Part shown: piece by piece, positions 1 through 8,859 of the stretch
Layout of the letters: each line of letters begins with the position of its first letter
Numbering within the stretch: position 1 is the stretch's first letter
Origin: Bradyrhizobium sp. 186
GTDB taxonomy: Bacteria > Pseudomonadota > Alphaproteobacteria > Rhizobiales > Xanthobacteraceae
DNA: 64,000 bases
NCBI RefSeq assembly: GCF_023101685.1
Contig: NZ_CP082164.1
Span: forward strand, 1,550,001-1,614,000
Reading direction: 5' to 3'
Position numbers and translations under genes: made by a program
Notes under the pieces: model-generated
The model's database searches: none
Seen by the model: only the letters and a program-made list of their open reading frames with translations
Told to the model about the DNA's origin: nothing

Positions 1-1
1 G

Positions 2-49
2 CTGCGTAGCGCGGTCGACGGCTTCCTCGCCAAGGTGCGCGCGGCTTAA
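2..49 (+). CDS. C-terminal end of a protein, probably a methyl-accepting chemotaxis protein
   Basis: An open frame runs in from the left edge and stops at TAA 47-49. The last residues read LRSAVDGFLAKVRAA. This resembles the extreme C-terminus of many alphaproteobacterial chemotaxis receptors, where a short helix of this composition follows the signalling hairpin. Only 15 codons are visible, so the call rests on that similarity alone. The frame has no start in the window. Confidence 0.4.
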   Translation: MRSAVDGFLAKVRAA

Positions 50-82
50 GTCGCTGCACCAAGGCGTTGCCATCAAACACGA

Positions 83-212
83 TCGTCATGCCCGGGCTTG
101 TCCCGGGCATCCACGTTCTTGGTGACCGCGTGCGAGGATACACGTGGATGGCCGGGACATAGGCGAGCGGAAGCGACGCCGTCCTTCGGACGGCTATGCC
201 CGGCCATGACGG
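83..212. repeat. Dispersed palindromic repeat, copy 1
   Basis: Bases 83-122 are identical over 40 nt to 44913-44952. Each copy holds a hairpin built on CCCGGGCTTGTCCCGGG. It is followed by a partner arm containing GTGGATGGCCGGG and a closing GCCCGGCCAT. The element lies between the end of the left-edge gene and the convergent TctC-type gene. It has the look of the short intergenic palindromes scattered through Bradyrhizobium-like chromosomes, and may form RNA hairpins that end transcription from either side. Confidence 0.75.
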
Positions 213-233
213 AGAATGTGACGGGCTGTCAGC

Positions 234-1211
234 TTACTGCTTCTCGATCTTCGCGTTCGTGATCAGCTTCTCCCACAGCACGAGCTGCTCGTTGACGAAA
301 GTGCCGAGCTGTTCCGGCGTGCCGGAGAAGGCGTCCATGCCGAGCGTCGCGAGCTGGGCCTTGATCTCCGGCTTCTCGACGATCTTCCTGATCTCGGCGT
401 TGAGCCGCGTCACGATCTCCTTCGGCATTCCGGCCGGACCGAAATAGCCCTGCCACGACGAGATGTCGAAGTCCGGCACGCCGGCCTCCTGCATCGAGGG
501 GAGGTTCGGCACCAGTGGCGAGCGGTCCTTGGTGGTGACGGCGAGTGCCCGCAGCGCATTGCCGTTGACGTGCGGCAGGCCGGTCAGGATGTCGACGAAC
601 ATCATCGAGACGCGGCCGCCCATGACGTCGTTGAGCGCCGGCGGCGAGCTCTTGTAAGGCACGTGCAGGAGGTCGAGCCCGGCATTGTGCGCAAAGGTCG
701 CCCCCGACACGATCGCCGAGGACGAGCCCGAGGCGTAGCTCAGCTTGCCCGGATTGGCCTTGCCATAGGCGACGAGCTCGCCGACGGTCTTGGCCGGCAC
801 GTCGGGATGAACGACCAGCATGAAGGGCAAATCGCCGGTGCGCGCGATCGGGGTGAAGTCCTTGACGGGATCGTAGGTCAGACTCTTGAGCAGATAGGGA
901 TTGGCCGAATGCGTCGTGTTGGTCGTCACCAGCAGCGTGTAGCCGTCCGGTGCGGCGCGCGCGACATAGGTCGCGGCGATCATGCCGTTGGCGCCCGCCT
1001 TGTTCTCGATGATGATGCCGACGCCGAGCGCCTGCGCGAGGTGGTGGGAGATCAGCCGTGTCGTGGTGTCGGTGCCGCTACCGGCTGCGAAGGGCAAGAC
1101 CAGCGTGATGTTGCGGCTGGGATAATTGTCGGCCCGCGCGGCGGACGCGGCGGCAAGACACAGCACGGCTGCGCCGGCGGTGCGGAGGCTTCGAATCAGC
1201 GCTGAAAGCAT
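234..1211 (-). CDS. Tripartite tricarboxylate transporter substrate-binding protein (TctC/Bug family)
   Basis: Periplasmic solute receptor of about 325 aa. A Sec-type signal peptide (MLSALIRSLRTAGAAVLC, cleavage near ASAARA-D) is followed by the family opening YPSRNITLVLPFAAGSGTDTT and the later LLVTTNTTHSANPYL and VPYKSSPPALNDVMGGRVSM blocks. Bug proteins bind carboxylates or aromatic acids, either for TctAB permeases or as stand-alone sensors. No tctA or tctB is adjacent, so the partner and ligand are unknown. I chose ATG 1211 because GAGGGA lies 9 nt upstream and the signal peptide starts there; an in-frame start at 1259 has neither. Confidence 0.85.
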   Translation of the reverse strand: MLSALIRSLRTAGAAVLCLAAASAARADNYPSRNITLVLPFAAGSGTDTTTRLISHHLAQALGVGIIIENKAGANGMIAATYVARAAPDGYTLLVTTNTTHSANPYLLKSLTYDPVKDFTPIARTGDLPFMLVVHPDVPAKTVGELVAYGKANPGKLSYASGSSSAIVSGATFAHNAGLDLLHVPYKSSPPALNDVMGGRVSMMFVDILTGLPHVNGNALRALAVTTKDRSPLVPNLPSMQEAGVPDFDISSWQGYFGPAGMPKEIVTRLNAEIRKIVEKPEIKAQLATLGMDAFSGTPEQLGTFVNEQLVLWEKLITNAKIEKQ

Positions 1212-1307
1212 GTTTGGTCGTTCCCTCTTTTTCGTTGGCGGGGAACCTAGCCGGTCCAAATCGAAACCGGAAGATGGCAGACGAGCGCACGCGTCCGCAG
1301 CGCGGAA

Positions 1308-2243
1308 TTACTTCACCGCCGAGCCCTGGCGCGAGGCGATCACGACGCCGGCGAGGACCAGCGCGTAGCCGATCAGGTGAAACGGCTGGAGCTTTTCGCC
1401 GAGCAGCAGGATCGCCATCGCCGAGCCGAACACTGGCACGAGATGAAAGAACGGCGCGGCGCGGTTCGGGCCGATCAGCGCCACGCCGCGGTTGAAGAAG
1501 AGATAGGCAAGCGTCGAGGGGAAGATCAGGATGTAGCCCAGCGTCGCCAGCGTCACCGTATCGAATTGCATGACGCGGCCGCTCCAGGCCTCCCAGATGG
1601 CCGTGGGCAGCAGCATCATCGCGCCGCAGCAGGTGGTGAAGGAGAGAAAGGAAAGCTGATGAACCTTCGGCCGGCGCGGGATGAAGGCGGAGTAGATCCC
1701 GAACGCCACCAGCGAAGAGGCAAACATGATGTCGCCTTTGTTGAGCGTGATGCTCGCGAGTGCCGCGAAATCGCCGTGCAGGATGATGATCAGCACGCCC
1801 GCAAGCGAGATCGCGATCCCGGCGAGTTGCGCGCCTGTCAGCCGCACGCCGAACAGCACCAGCGACCACAGCGCCACGAACAGCGGTCCGGCCGACTGGA
1901 TCAGAAGCGCGTTCAGCGCCTCCGTGTATTGCAGGGCCCAGTATGAGATCGCGTTGTTGAAGGCAAAGCCGACCAGCGACAGGAACAGCATCAGCGGCAG
2001 GCTCTTGCGCAAGTTCGGCCAGTCACGCTTCAGATGCGGCCATGAGAACGGCAGCAGGATCAGGAACACGCCGAACCAGCGGATCGTGGTCACCGTCAGC
2101 GGCGGCACATGGGCGCCGACATGGCGCGCGAGCACGATGTTGCCGGCCCAGAACAGCGAGCTCAGGCTCAACAGCAGATAAGGCTGGTTATTGAGCCAAC
2201 TGGCCGGATTCGAGGCTGGTGGCGCAGGCGAAGCGATCGTCAT
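1308..2243 (-). CDS. EamA-type (DMT superfamily) membrane transporter
   Basis: About 311 aa with ten predicted hydrophobic segments arranged as two EamA repeats. The first repeat opens at WLNNQPYLLLSLSSLFWAGN and the second begins near the GDIMFASSLVAFGIYS segment. DMT exporters of this class move metabolites or amino acids across the inner membrane, but the substrate cannot be read from sequence. A second, clearly related copy lies at 4037-4969. The ATG at 2243 is preferred over an upstream GTG that has no ribosome-binding site. The protein ends in a short basic tail typical of the family. Confidence 0.85.
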   Translation of the reverse strand: MTIASPAPPASNPASWLNNQPYLLLSLSSLFWAGNIVLARHVGAHVPPLTVTTIRWFGVFLILLPFSWPHLKRDWPNLRKSLPLMLFLSLVGFAFNNAISYWALQYTEALNALLIQSAGPLFVALWSLVLFGVRLTGAQLAGIAISLAGVLIIILHGDFAALASITLNKGDIMFASSLVAFGIYSAFIPRRPKVHQLSFLSFTTCCGAMMLLPTAIWEAWSGRVMQFDTVTLATLGYILIFPSTLAYLFFNRGVALIGPNRAAPFFHLVPVFGSAMAILLLGEKLQPFHLIGYALVLAGVVIASRQGSAVK

Positions 2244-2333
2244 TGGCGTGTGCAACCTTGCGCCGGTTTGCTGTTGCGGCACAAGTCGCGCCGCCGCAAT
2301 GCTACAATGCAGGCATGATCTAAGGAGGCGTCA

Positions 2334-2735
2334 TTGGCGGTCAATATGTTGAACATCGAGGGCCTGGAGCGGCTCGACCAGCATGCGCCGGTGGTGATGC
2401 TGAACCTGATGCGCTTCCACGAGCACTCGCGCGACGGCGACGGATCCGGCTGGGACGCCTATTTGCGCTACAGCGCGATCACCGTGCCGATGATCAGGGC
2501 GCGCGGCGGCACGCTGCTGTGGACCGGCGAAGCCAAGGCGATCGCGCTTGGCCCGCGTAACGGCAACGAATGGGATTTCGTGGCGCTCGTCTACTATCCG
2601 TCAGTCGCGGCCTTCCTCGACATGATGACGTCGGAGGCCTACGAGACCGAAGCCGACCCGCACCGCCACAACGCCTGCGCCGAACACGTCATCATCGCGA
2701 CCAGCGAGGCGTACAGCAAGTTCAAGACGACGTAG
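2334..2735 (+). CDS. DUF1330-like small protein
   Basis: 133 aa, with a TTG start placed by a strong AAGGAGG a few bases upstream (2323-2329). The sequence has the ferredoxin-like pattern of DUF1330 proteins: VVMLNLMRF near the start, a YLRYSAITVPMI helix, GGTLLWTGEAKAIALG, then WDFVALVYYPSVAAFLDMMTSEAYE. Such proteins are small dimeric alpha/beta barrels of unknown activity, related in fold to EthD-like and monooxygenase-like domains. No signal peptide or membrane segment. It stands alone between divergent EamA and TetR genes. Confidence 0.7.
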   Translation: MAVNMLNIEGLERLDQHAPVVMLNLMRFHEHSRDGDGSGWDAYLRYSAITVPMIRARGGTLLWTGEAKAIALGPRNGNEWDFVALVYYPSVAAFLDMMTSEAYETEADPHRHNACAEHVIIATSEAYSKFKTT

Positions 2736-2744
2736 CGCGTGCGC

Positions 2745-2900
2745 TTCCCCTCTCCCCTTGTGGGAGAGGGTGGCTCGCCGCGTAGCGGCGAGACGGGTGA
2801 GGGGTCTCTCTCCGCGAGTCCAACTCTTATTTTAATGCGCGGAGAGAGACCCCTCACCCGGCGCTTCGCGCCACCTTCTCCCGCAAGGGGAGAAGGATGA
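2745..2900. repeat. Large intergenic palindrome with a 21-bp perfect stem
   Basis: Bases 2796-2816 and 2838-2858 are perfect inverted copies (21 bp) around a 21-nt AT-rich centre. Smaller hairpins flank them: CCTCTCCCCTTGTGGGAGAGG on the left and CTTCTCCCGCAAGGGGAGAAG on the right. It sits between two convergent genes, so it could act as a bidirectional transcription stop. A related but not identical hairpin pair occurs at 43651-43781. Confidence 0.8.
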
Positions 2901-2922
2901 AAAAGAAACGCGGCGGCAACAC

Positions 2923-3561
2923 TTACTTCTTCCGCTCCGCGCTCCCGCGCGCGTCTGGCATCAGCCCATCCACAGCGGCACGGCACGTTGCCTGCAGCAG
3001 GCGGCAGACGTCGTCCGCCGACCGCTGCCCACTTAGCGCTGCAAAGGTCGGATAGCTCGTCAGCACGAAAATCAGGTCGACCGTGTCCTGCAAAGCGCGC
3101 TTTGCTGCGTGCTTCCCGACGATGCGCGGCACGAGCCCGGTCAGCAGCTCGCGCCGTCGTTCGTTGCGTTTGAGCAGCGCCTCGCCGAATTCGGGATCGG
3201 TTGCGATGGCCTGATTGAGTCCGCGGATCGCGGGGTCGTGCCCCCAGAACGTACAGAAGATTGTGACGACGCGGTCGAGCGCGGCGCGCGGGTCGGCCAT
3301 CGCCATCACCTCGGCGAGTTCGAACAGCCCGCCTTGGTGCGCGATGTCGTCGAACACGGCCTCCAGTAATCCGCGCCGCGATCCGAACTGGTTGTAGACG
3401 GTCAGTCGCGTGACGCCGGCGGCCTTCGCCACCACGTCGAGCGAGAAGTTCGCGATGCTGGCGTCCTTGCGCAGCAATTTGGCGCCGGCCGCGATGATGC
3501 GTCCTCGCGTCTCCGCCGCCGCGGAGGCCCGCGCCGGGCTCACATAGTTGCGCTTCGGCAT
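2923..3561 (-). CDS. TetR/AcrR family transcriptional regulator
   Basis: About 212 aa. The N-terminal helix-turn-helix is readable: TRGRIIAAGAKLLRKD, then FSLDVVAKAAGVTRLTVYNQFGSRRGLLEAVF, the standard TetR DNA-binding domain. The C-terminal half is helical and would hold the ligand pocket. The start at 3561 has GGAGG about 12 nt upstream; a start at 3582 is also open but would overlap the operator-like palindrome. It is divergent from a small membrane protein at 3628, which is the likely target along with the gene itself. The ligand is unknown. Confidence 0.88.
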   Translation of the reverse strand: MPKRNYVSPARASAAAETRGRIIAAGAKLLRKDASIANFSLDVVAKAAGVTRLTVYNQFGSRRGLLEAVFDDIAHQGGLFELAEVMAMADPRAALDRVVTIFCTFWGHDPAIRGLNQAIATDPEFGEALLKRNERRRELLTGLVPRIVGKHAAKRALQDTVDLIFVLTSYPTFAALSGQRSADDVCRLLQATCRAAVDGLMPDARGSAERKK

Positions 3562-3586
3562 GGCCTTGCCATTCCTCCACATGTAC

Positions 3587-3601
3587 TATACATGATGTAT
3601 A
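3587..3601. promoter_or_regulatory. Perfect 15-bp palindrome, likely TetR operator
   Basis: TATACATGATGTATA is a perfect dyad centred on G3594, between the divergent TetR gene and the membrane-protein gene at 3628. It is AT-rich in otherwise GC-rich DNA. The site lies 26 bp from the chosen TetR start and 27 bp from the other gene, which suits repression of both by the TetR dimer. Confidence 0.65.
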
Positions 3602-3627
3602 TCTAATATGGAAAGCCGGAGCTTGCC

Positions 3628-4032
3628 ATGCAGACTGCCCTCGTGATCGCCCTGTCGCTTCATGTGTTGTCGTCCGTGTTCTGGGCGGGATCAAGCTTCG
3701 CGTTGGCGCGCACCGGCGGAGCCGGTGGCGAACAACTCGTCTTTCCGCAACTCGGCGCTGCGATGATTGCGATCCTGACCGGGGCCTATCTCGGCCATCT
3801 CGTCCACGCCGGCAGTTTCGGCACGGCCGAGCAGGTGCTCGCGGTGGGTGCGGTTTGCGCGCTGATCGCAGCCGGCGTTCAGGCCGCGATCGGTCCCCGT
3901 GCGCTGCTGAATTTGCGCCGTGGCGCGAGCCAGCCGGCGGACACGCGTTCCCGCATCGCGACCGCCCAGCGCGTAGCTGCGGGTCTGCTCGGCATCACCG
4001 CACTCTGCATGGGCGCAGCGCGTTACATCTGA
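3628..4032 (+). CDS. Small four-helix integral membrane protein
   Basis: 134 aa with about four hydrophobic segments: TALVIALSLHVLSSVFWAG, LGAAMIAILTGAYLGHLV, VLAVGAVCALIAAGVQAAI and VAAGLLGITALCMGAARYI. A histidine in the first helix (SLHVLSSVFW) and one in the second (LGHLVH) recall small haem-linked or CopD-like membrane proteins, but this is only a resemblance. It is divergent from the TetR regulator across a perfect palindrome, so its expression is probably controlled by that regulator. Function unknown. Confidence 0.7.
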   Translation: MQTALVIALSLHVLSSVFWAGSSFALARTGGAGGEQLVFPQLGAAMIAILTGAYLGHLVHAGSFGTAEQVLAVGAVCALIAAGVQAAIGPRALLNLRRGASQPADTRSRIATAQRVAAGLLGITALCMGAARYI

Positions 4033-4036
4033 ACGC

Positions 4037-4969
4037 TCAGCTCGCCTGCTTCCTCGAAGCCACGAACACACCCGACAGCACCAGCGCGAAGCCGATGAAG
4101 TGGAAGGCCTGCGGGTGTTCGCCGAGGAAGGCCATCGCCATGATCGAGCCGAACACCGGCACCACGTGGAAGAACGGCGCGGCGCGGTTGGCGCCGATCA
4201 GCCGCACGCCGCGATTGAAGCAGAGATAGGCGAGCGTCGAGGGGAACACCGCGACATAGAACAGGGTCAGGAGGTTCGGCCCGTCGAGCTTCATCATCGG
4301 ACGCGCGGACAGCTCCCAGATCTCGACCGGAATGAGACAGGCGGCGCCGCAGCCGAAGGTGAAGGCGAGGAACGACAGCCCGTGCATCGGCGGCCGCTTC
4401 AGCGTCAGCACCGAATACAGCGCGAAGATGATCAGCGCGACGAGGAAGATGAGATCGCCCTTGTTGAAATCGATGTTCGACAGCGTGGTGAAATCGCCAT
4501 GCAGCAGGATGGTCAGCACACCGCACATCGACAGCAGCACGCCGAAGGCCTGCGCTGCGGTGAGGCGCACACCGAGGATGGCCAGCGACCACAGCGCCAC
4601 GATCAGGGGCGCTGCCGACTGCAACAGGAGTGTGTTGAGCGCCTGCGTATGCTCCAGCGCCCAGTATTGCAGCGTGTTGAAGGCGCCGATGCCGGTGATC
4701 GAGAGTGTGATCATCAGGCCGAGCTTGCTGCGGATCGCGGGCCAGTCCTGTGCCAGATGCTTCCAGGCGAACGGCAGCACCAACAGGAAGGCAAAGGACC
4801 AGCGCAGGAAGGAGAGCGTGACCGGCGGGATGTGGCCGGCGGCCAGCCGCCCGACGATGGCGTTGCCGGCCCAGCACAGCGCGGTGATGCTGAGCAGCAG
4901 ATAAGGCTGGTTGGCGATCCAGGTGTGGCCGGGCGTGGCGGCGCCTGTGCTCTGGTCGGTGGCGGACAT
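4037..4969 (-). CDS. EamA-type (DMT superfamily) membrane transporter, second copy
   Basis: 310 aa and paralogous to the protein at 1308-2243. Shared blocks include ANQPYLLLS, FWAGN/CWAGN, the LxxGVLxILLHGDF stretch, the NKGDxxF segment opening the second repeat, and the FFHxVPVFGSxMA motif near the C-terminus. Ten membrane segments are expected. The gene converges on the small membrane protein with a 4-nt gap. Substrate unknown; the close family match of two copies separated by under 2 kb suggests local duplication. Confidence 0.87.
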   Translation of the reverse strand: MSATDQSTGAATPGHTWIANQPYLLLSITALCWAGNAIVGRLAAGHIPPVTLSFLRWSFAFLLVLPFAWKHLAQDWPAIRSKLGLMITLSITGIGAFNTLQYWALEHTQALNTLLLQSAAPLIVALWSLAILGVRLTAAQAFGVLLSMCGVLTILLHGDFTTLSNIDFNKGDLIFLVALIIFALYSVLTLKRPPMHGLSFLAFTFGCGAACLIPVEIWELSARPMMKLDGPNLLTLFYVAVFPSTLAYLCFNRGVRLIGANRAAPFFHVVPVFGSIMAMAFLGEHPQAFHFIGFALVLSGVFVASRKQAS

Positions 4970-5337
4970 TGTGATTGTTATGGCCCCGCGTCATGCGCCA
5001 AGGCCCCGGCCCGGCCGTGTCCGGGCCGGCTGGTCGCCCGGCCCCGCTCAAAGACACGGAAATCGAGGTTGCATCAATGGGGCGGACGCATCGCGACCAT
5101 GCAGCAGCAGACATCGCCTCTCACGCTTTGGTCGAAGCTGTCGCGCCGGGCTGGATGGTTTCTGGATTTTCCGGGGATATCAAAGGCTTGGATAGCCCTC
5201 CGAGCCTCGAAAAAGCCCCGTTCTTGCTTGCCTAGAGAGGCTGCTTCCTTTATCCGGTTGGGCTGCCTCGCATGCGAACGGCCTTGGGCCGGGAATTGTG
5301 CTGGGCGCACCTAAAATCTTCGAAGGATTACCCGCGA
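4970..5337. other. Intergenic region between divergent EamA gene and purA
   Basis: No convincing gene. It contains a GC-rich hairpin (GGCCCGG...CCGGGCC around 5009-5028) and a TAAAAT-like -10 candidate near 5311 with no good -35 partner. It must carry the promoters for both flanking genes, but I cannot place them. Confidence 0.5.
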
Positions 5338-6630
5338 ATGGCCAATGTTGTCGTCGTCGGCGCCCAGTGGGGCGACGAAGGAAAGGGCAAGATCGTCGAC
5401 TGGTTGTCGGAGCAGGCGGACATCGTCGTCCGTTTCCAGGGCGGCCATAACGCCGGCCACACGCTGGTGATCAACGGCAAGATCTACAAGCTTGCGCTCT
5501 TGCCCTCGGGCGTGCTGCGCGAACACAAGCTGTCGGTGATCGGCAATGGCGTGGTGTTCGATCCGCAGGCCTTCCTCGACGAGGTCACCAAGCTGCGGGC
5601 GCAGGGCGTCGCGATCTCTCCGGACAATCTGCGGGTTGCCGAGAACGTCACCCTGATCCTGCCGCTGCACCGCGAGCTCGACGCGCATCGCGAATCCGCC
5701 AATGCGGCGACCGCGATCGGCACTACCCGCCGCGGCATTGGACCCGCCTATGAAGACAAGGTCGGCCGCCGCGCCATCCGCCTAATGGACCTCGCCGATC
5801 TCGACACCCTGCCGCACAAGATCGACCGTCTGCTGGCGCATCACAATGCGCTGCGCCGCGGCCTCAATCTTCCGGAGTTCGACGGCAAGGACATCCTGAA
5901 GGAATTGACCGCGCTCGCGCCGCAGCTGCTGCCCTATGCCGAGACGGTATGGCGGCTGCTCGACATCAAGCGGCGCGAAGGCAAGCGCATGCTGTTCGAG
6001 GGTGCGCAAGGCGCGCTGCTCGACGTCGACCACGGCACTTATCCTTATGTCACCTCGTCCAACACGGTGGCGGCGCAGGCTGCGACCGGCTCGGGCCTCG
6101 GCCCCGGCGCGGTCGGCTATGTGCTCGGCCTGTGCAAGGCTTACACGACCCGCGTCGGCCAGGGCCCGTTCCCGACCGAGCAGGACAATGAGACCGGCCG
6201 CAAGATCGGCGAGCGTGGCCGCGAGTTCGGCACCAATACAGGGCGTCCCCGCCGCTGCGGCTGGTTCGACGCTGTGCTGGTTCGCCAGGCGGTCCGGACC
6301 TGCGGCATCAACGGGTTGGCGCTGACCAAGCTCGACATCCTCGACGGCTTCGATTCGATCGAGGTCTGCACCGGCTACAAGCTCGACGGCAAGGAGATCG
6401 ATCATTTCCCGGCCGGCGAGGGCGCCCAGGCCCGGGTCGTGCCGATCTACGAGACCATCGAGGGCTGGAAGGAGCCGACAGCAAACGCCCGTTCGTGGGC
6501 CGACCTGCCGGCCCAGGCCATCAAATATGTCCGCCGGATCGAGGAATTGGTGGGGTGCCCTGTCGCGCTGCTTTCCACCAGCCCCGAACGCGAGGATACT
6601 ATCCTGGTGCAAAATCCGTTTGAGGCTTAA
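5338..6630 (+). CDS. purA: Adenylosuccinate synthetase
   Basis: 430 aa, full length for PurA. It joins IMP and aspartate using GTP, the first step from IMP to AMP, in the cytoplasm. The N-terminal GTP-binding signature [11 protein letters not shown] is at residues 8-18, followed by the [11 protein letters not shown] block, [38 protein letters not shown] and the C-terminal [11 protein letters not shown] and KLDILDGF motifs. The ATG at 5338 is set by GAAGGA upstream and by the conserved [15 protein letters not shown] start. An upstream in-frame ATG at 5272 adds a tail the family lacks. Confidence 0.98.
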   Translation: MANVVVVGAQWGDEGKGKIVDWLSEQADIVVRFQGGHNAGHTLVINGKIYKLALLPSGVLREHKLSVIGNGVVFDPQAFLDEVTKLRAQGVAISPDNLRVAENVTLILPLHRELDAHRESANAATAIGTTRRGIGPAYEDKVGRRAIRLMDLADLDTLPHKIDRLLAHHNALRRGLNLPEFDGKDILKELTALAPQLLPYAETVWRLLDIKRREGKRMLFEGAQGALLDVDHGTYPYVTSSNTVAAQAATGSGLGPGAVGYVLGLCKAYTTRVGQGPFPTEQDNETGRKIGERGREFGTNTGRPRRCGWFDAVLVRQAVRTCGINGLALTKLDILDGFDSIEVCTGYKLDGKEIDHFPAGEGAQARVVPIYETIEGWKEPTANARSWADLPAQAIKYVRRIEELVGCPVALLSTSPEREDTILVQNPFEA

Positions 6631-6667
6631 CGATATCTTACCGGGACGTGCGTATAGTTGAGTTGAA

Positions 6668-8290
6668 ATGGCTGATTACTATCCGCTGATCGCCCGCGCT
6701 ATTGCCGCCCTGGATCCCAACGCTCCCGGCGAAAGCCGTCGCGCGCTCTACGAGCGGGCGCGCACGGCGCTGATCGCGCAGCTCCGCAGCGTGCAGCCGC
6801 CGCTCTCCGAATCCGAGATCACCCGCGAACGGCTGTCGCTGGAGGAGGCCGTTCGCAAGGTCGAATCCGAGGCCGCCCAGCGCGCCCGCGAGGCCTCGCG
6901 CCCAGGTGGGGGCGCCCGCAGCTCCGGCAGCGGCGACGCCTTCCGCCGGGCCAGCGCCCGCGCCACCGAGGGCAACCAGCCCGCTTCCGCCCAGCCGACT
7001 GCACCGCCACGCGCCCGTCCGGCCCCGCCCACGCCGCGTGCCGACCGCCCGTCCTTCAACGTAGACGACCAGGTCGATCGCGACGCCCAGCGTGGGCCGC
7101 GTGCCCCGCGTTTCGACGCACCGCGTCAGCCGGGTCCGTCCGCACCACCGCCGATGCCTGAGCCGCCGGCTCCGCCGCCCGGACGCGACCGCCCCGCCGC
7201 GCGCCGCTCGCCGGACGTCGGCCCTTTACCGCAACAGGCCCCCGGCGTGCGCGGCTTCCGCGACATCACTGCCGACGTCAACGATCTTGGCGGCGCCGCC
7301 GCGCAGGCCAACCGCGCCGCGCGCCGCACCTATGCCAACGTGCCCTCGCCCTCGCCGGAATTCGACCGGCTCGAGCCGAGCCTGGAGAATCGCGCCGGCG
7401 AGGGGGACGCGCCTTATTCCTACGACGAGTCGATGGAGGAGGCCGAGCGCTACGCGCCGCAGGCGCCATCGCCCCGCCCGCGCGTAGCGCCCGAGCGCGA
7501 AGCCAAGAAGCGCGCCCGCTCCCGCTCCATCTTCCCGTTCAAGAGCGCGATCGCCGTCGGCATCGTGCTGATCCTGGTCGGCGCCGGCATCCTCTGGGGC
7601 AAGTCGCTGGTCCAGACCGTGAGCGGCCTGTTCAAGTCCTCGCTGACCCAGGTGGTGGAGGCGCCGAAGGATCCGTCGCAGCCGCAGAGCAAGCCCAAGA
7701 TTCCGGATCGCGTCGGCCAGCCCTCGGCCGGCGACCAGCCGGTTGCGCCGGTGGCGCAGAAGGTCGTGCTCTATGATGAGGACCCGTCCGATCCCAAGGG
7801 CAAGCAATATGTCGGCTCGGTGGTGTGGCGGCTCGAGCCGATCAAGGCGTCCGGCAACCAGAAGGCCGACGTCGCCGTACGCGCCGATATCGAGATCCCC
7901 GACCGCAAGTTCAAGATGACGATGTCGTTCCGCCGCAACACCGATTCGTCGCTGCCGGCGAGCCACACCGCGGAGTTGACCTTCATCCTGCCGCAGGATT
8001 TTTCCGGCGGCAGCGTCTCCAACGTGCCGGGCATCCTGATGAAGTCGAACGAGCAGGCGCGCGGCACGCCGCTCGCGGGCCTCGCGGTCAAGGTCACCGA
8101 CGGCTTCTTCCTGGTCGGCCTCTCCAACGTCGACGCCGACCGCGGCCGCAACGTCCAGCTCCTGAAGGAGCGCTCCTGGTTCGACGTGCCGCTGGTCTAC
8201 GCCAACCAGCGCCGCGCCATCATCGCCATCGAAAAGGGCGCCCCCGGCGAACGCGCGTTCAACGACGCGTTCGCGCAGTGGGGCGATTGA
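6668..8290 (+). CDS. Proline/arginine-rich membrane-anchored protein of unknown function
   Basis: 540 aa, 37 nt after purA. Residues 1-75 are helical and charged. Residues 80-290 are low-complexity and rich in Pro, Ala and Arg, probably disordered. One transmembrane helix follows a KKRARSRSIFPFKS stretch (about residues 290-312). The C-terminal third is a compact domain with alternating strands (VVWRLEPIK, DVAVRADIEIPDRKFKMTMSFRRN, TAELTFILPQDF, WFDVPLVYANQRRAIIAIEKG). The topology suggests a cytoplasmic disordered arm and a periplasmic domain. It is a conserved-looking hypothetical; purA proximity need not mean shared function. Confidence 0.75.
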   Translation: MADYYPLIARAIAALDPNAPGESRRALYERARTALIAQLRSVQPPLSESEITRERLSLEEAVRKVESEAAQRAREASRPGGGARSSGSGDAFRRASARATEGNQPASAQPTAPPRARPAPPTPRADRPSFNVDDQVDRDAQRGPRAPRFDAPRQPGPSAPPPMPEPPAPPPGRDRPAARRSPDVGPLPQQAPGVRGFRDITADVNDLGGAAAQANRAARRTYANVPSPSPEFDRLEPSLENRAGEGDAPYSYDESMEEAERYAPQAPSPRPRVAPEREAKKRARSRSIFPFKSAIAVGIVLILVGAGILWGKSLVQTVSGLFKSSLTQVVEAPKDPSQPQSKPKIPDRVGQPSAGDQPVAPVAQKVVLYDEDPSDPKGKQYVGSVVWRLEPIKASGNQKADVAVRADIEIPDRKFKMTMSFRRNTDSSLPASHTAELTFILPQDFSGGSVSNVPGILMKSNEQARGTPLAGLAVKVTDGFFLVGLSNVDADRGRNVQLLKERSWFDVPLVYANQRRAIIAIEKGAPGERAFNDAFAQWGD

Positions 8291-8296
8291 GGCATC

Positions 8297-8318
8297 CACC
8301 TCTCCTCGCGGAGAGGTG
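8297..8318. terminator. Hairpin between convergent genes
   Basis: CACCTCTCC (8297-8305) and GGAGAGGTG (8310-8318) form a perfect 9-bp stem with a TCGC loop, directly after the stop of the gene ending at 8290 and before the convergent gene ending at 8328. No long T-run follows, so strength is uncertain. Confidence 0.55.
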
Positions 8319-8327
8319 AGGCAAGCT

Positions 8328-8603
8328 CTATTGCGCAGTCGCTTCCCGCTTGCGCGCCGCTGCTGCGGCGGCCGCCTCGCGGTCCATCACGGCGCGGCAG
8401 CCGGGGCTCACATTCGCCTTGTTCCGCACCATGCAGGCTCTGATCCGCGGGATGTCGGGAATTTCGCTGGAGCACAGCCGCATCGCATCGCCCGAGCACA
8501 TCTGCTGCGCTTCGGATGAGAAGGCGAGGCTGGGCGATGTCTGGAATGCAACGGCAGTGGTAACGAAGGCGAAGAGCGTGGCGATGGTCTGATTGCGTGT
8601 CAT
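8328..8603 (-). CDS. Small secreted cysteine-rich protein
   Basis: 91 aa. A signal peptide (MTRNQTIATLFAFVTTAVAF, cleavage near SLAFS) precedes a domain with four spaced cysteines: MCSGDAMRLCSSEIPDIPRIRACMVRNKANVSPGCRAVM. The spacing matches the short cysteine-rich repeat seen singly in many alphaproteobacterial exported proteins and, in tandem, in the eukaryotic Golgi protein GLG1. The start at 8603 is the one that gives a signal peptide. The protein at 9116-9358 carries the same repeat. Role unknown, probably a small disulfide-bonded periplasmic protein. Confidence 0.75.
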   Translation of the reverse strand: MTRNQTIATLFAFVTTAVAFQTSPSLAFSSEAQQMCSGDAMRLCSSEIPDIPRIRACMVRNKANVSPGCRAVMDREAAAAAAARKREATAQ

Positions 8604-8859
8604 GCAAATGCGTCCCCGAGTTCCGCGGATATGATCCGCTTGATTTTTGGGGCGCCGCACGCGGCTTGGTTTGCCGCATGTCGCGGCCATCACGCAGGGA
8701 ACTCAATCCCGCCTGTGGTCGCTCGATCTCGTGTGATGTTCGAATCGAAAGTGCTGCGCCGCCCGAGCGAAGTATGCGCCATTGTCACGAGGCTGCAATG
8801 GGAGGCGCAAAGGAATTCGCGATTGTTGCGCGTTCGTCACGTTGAAGCGGCGCGCTGCG

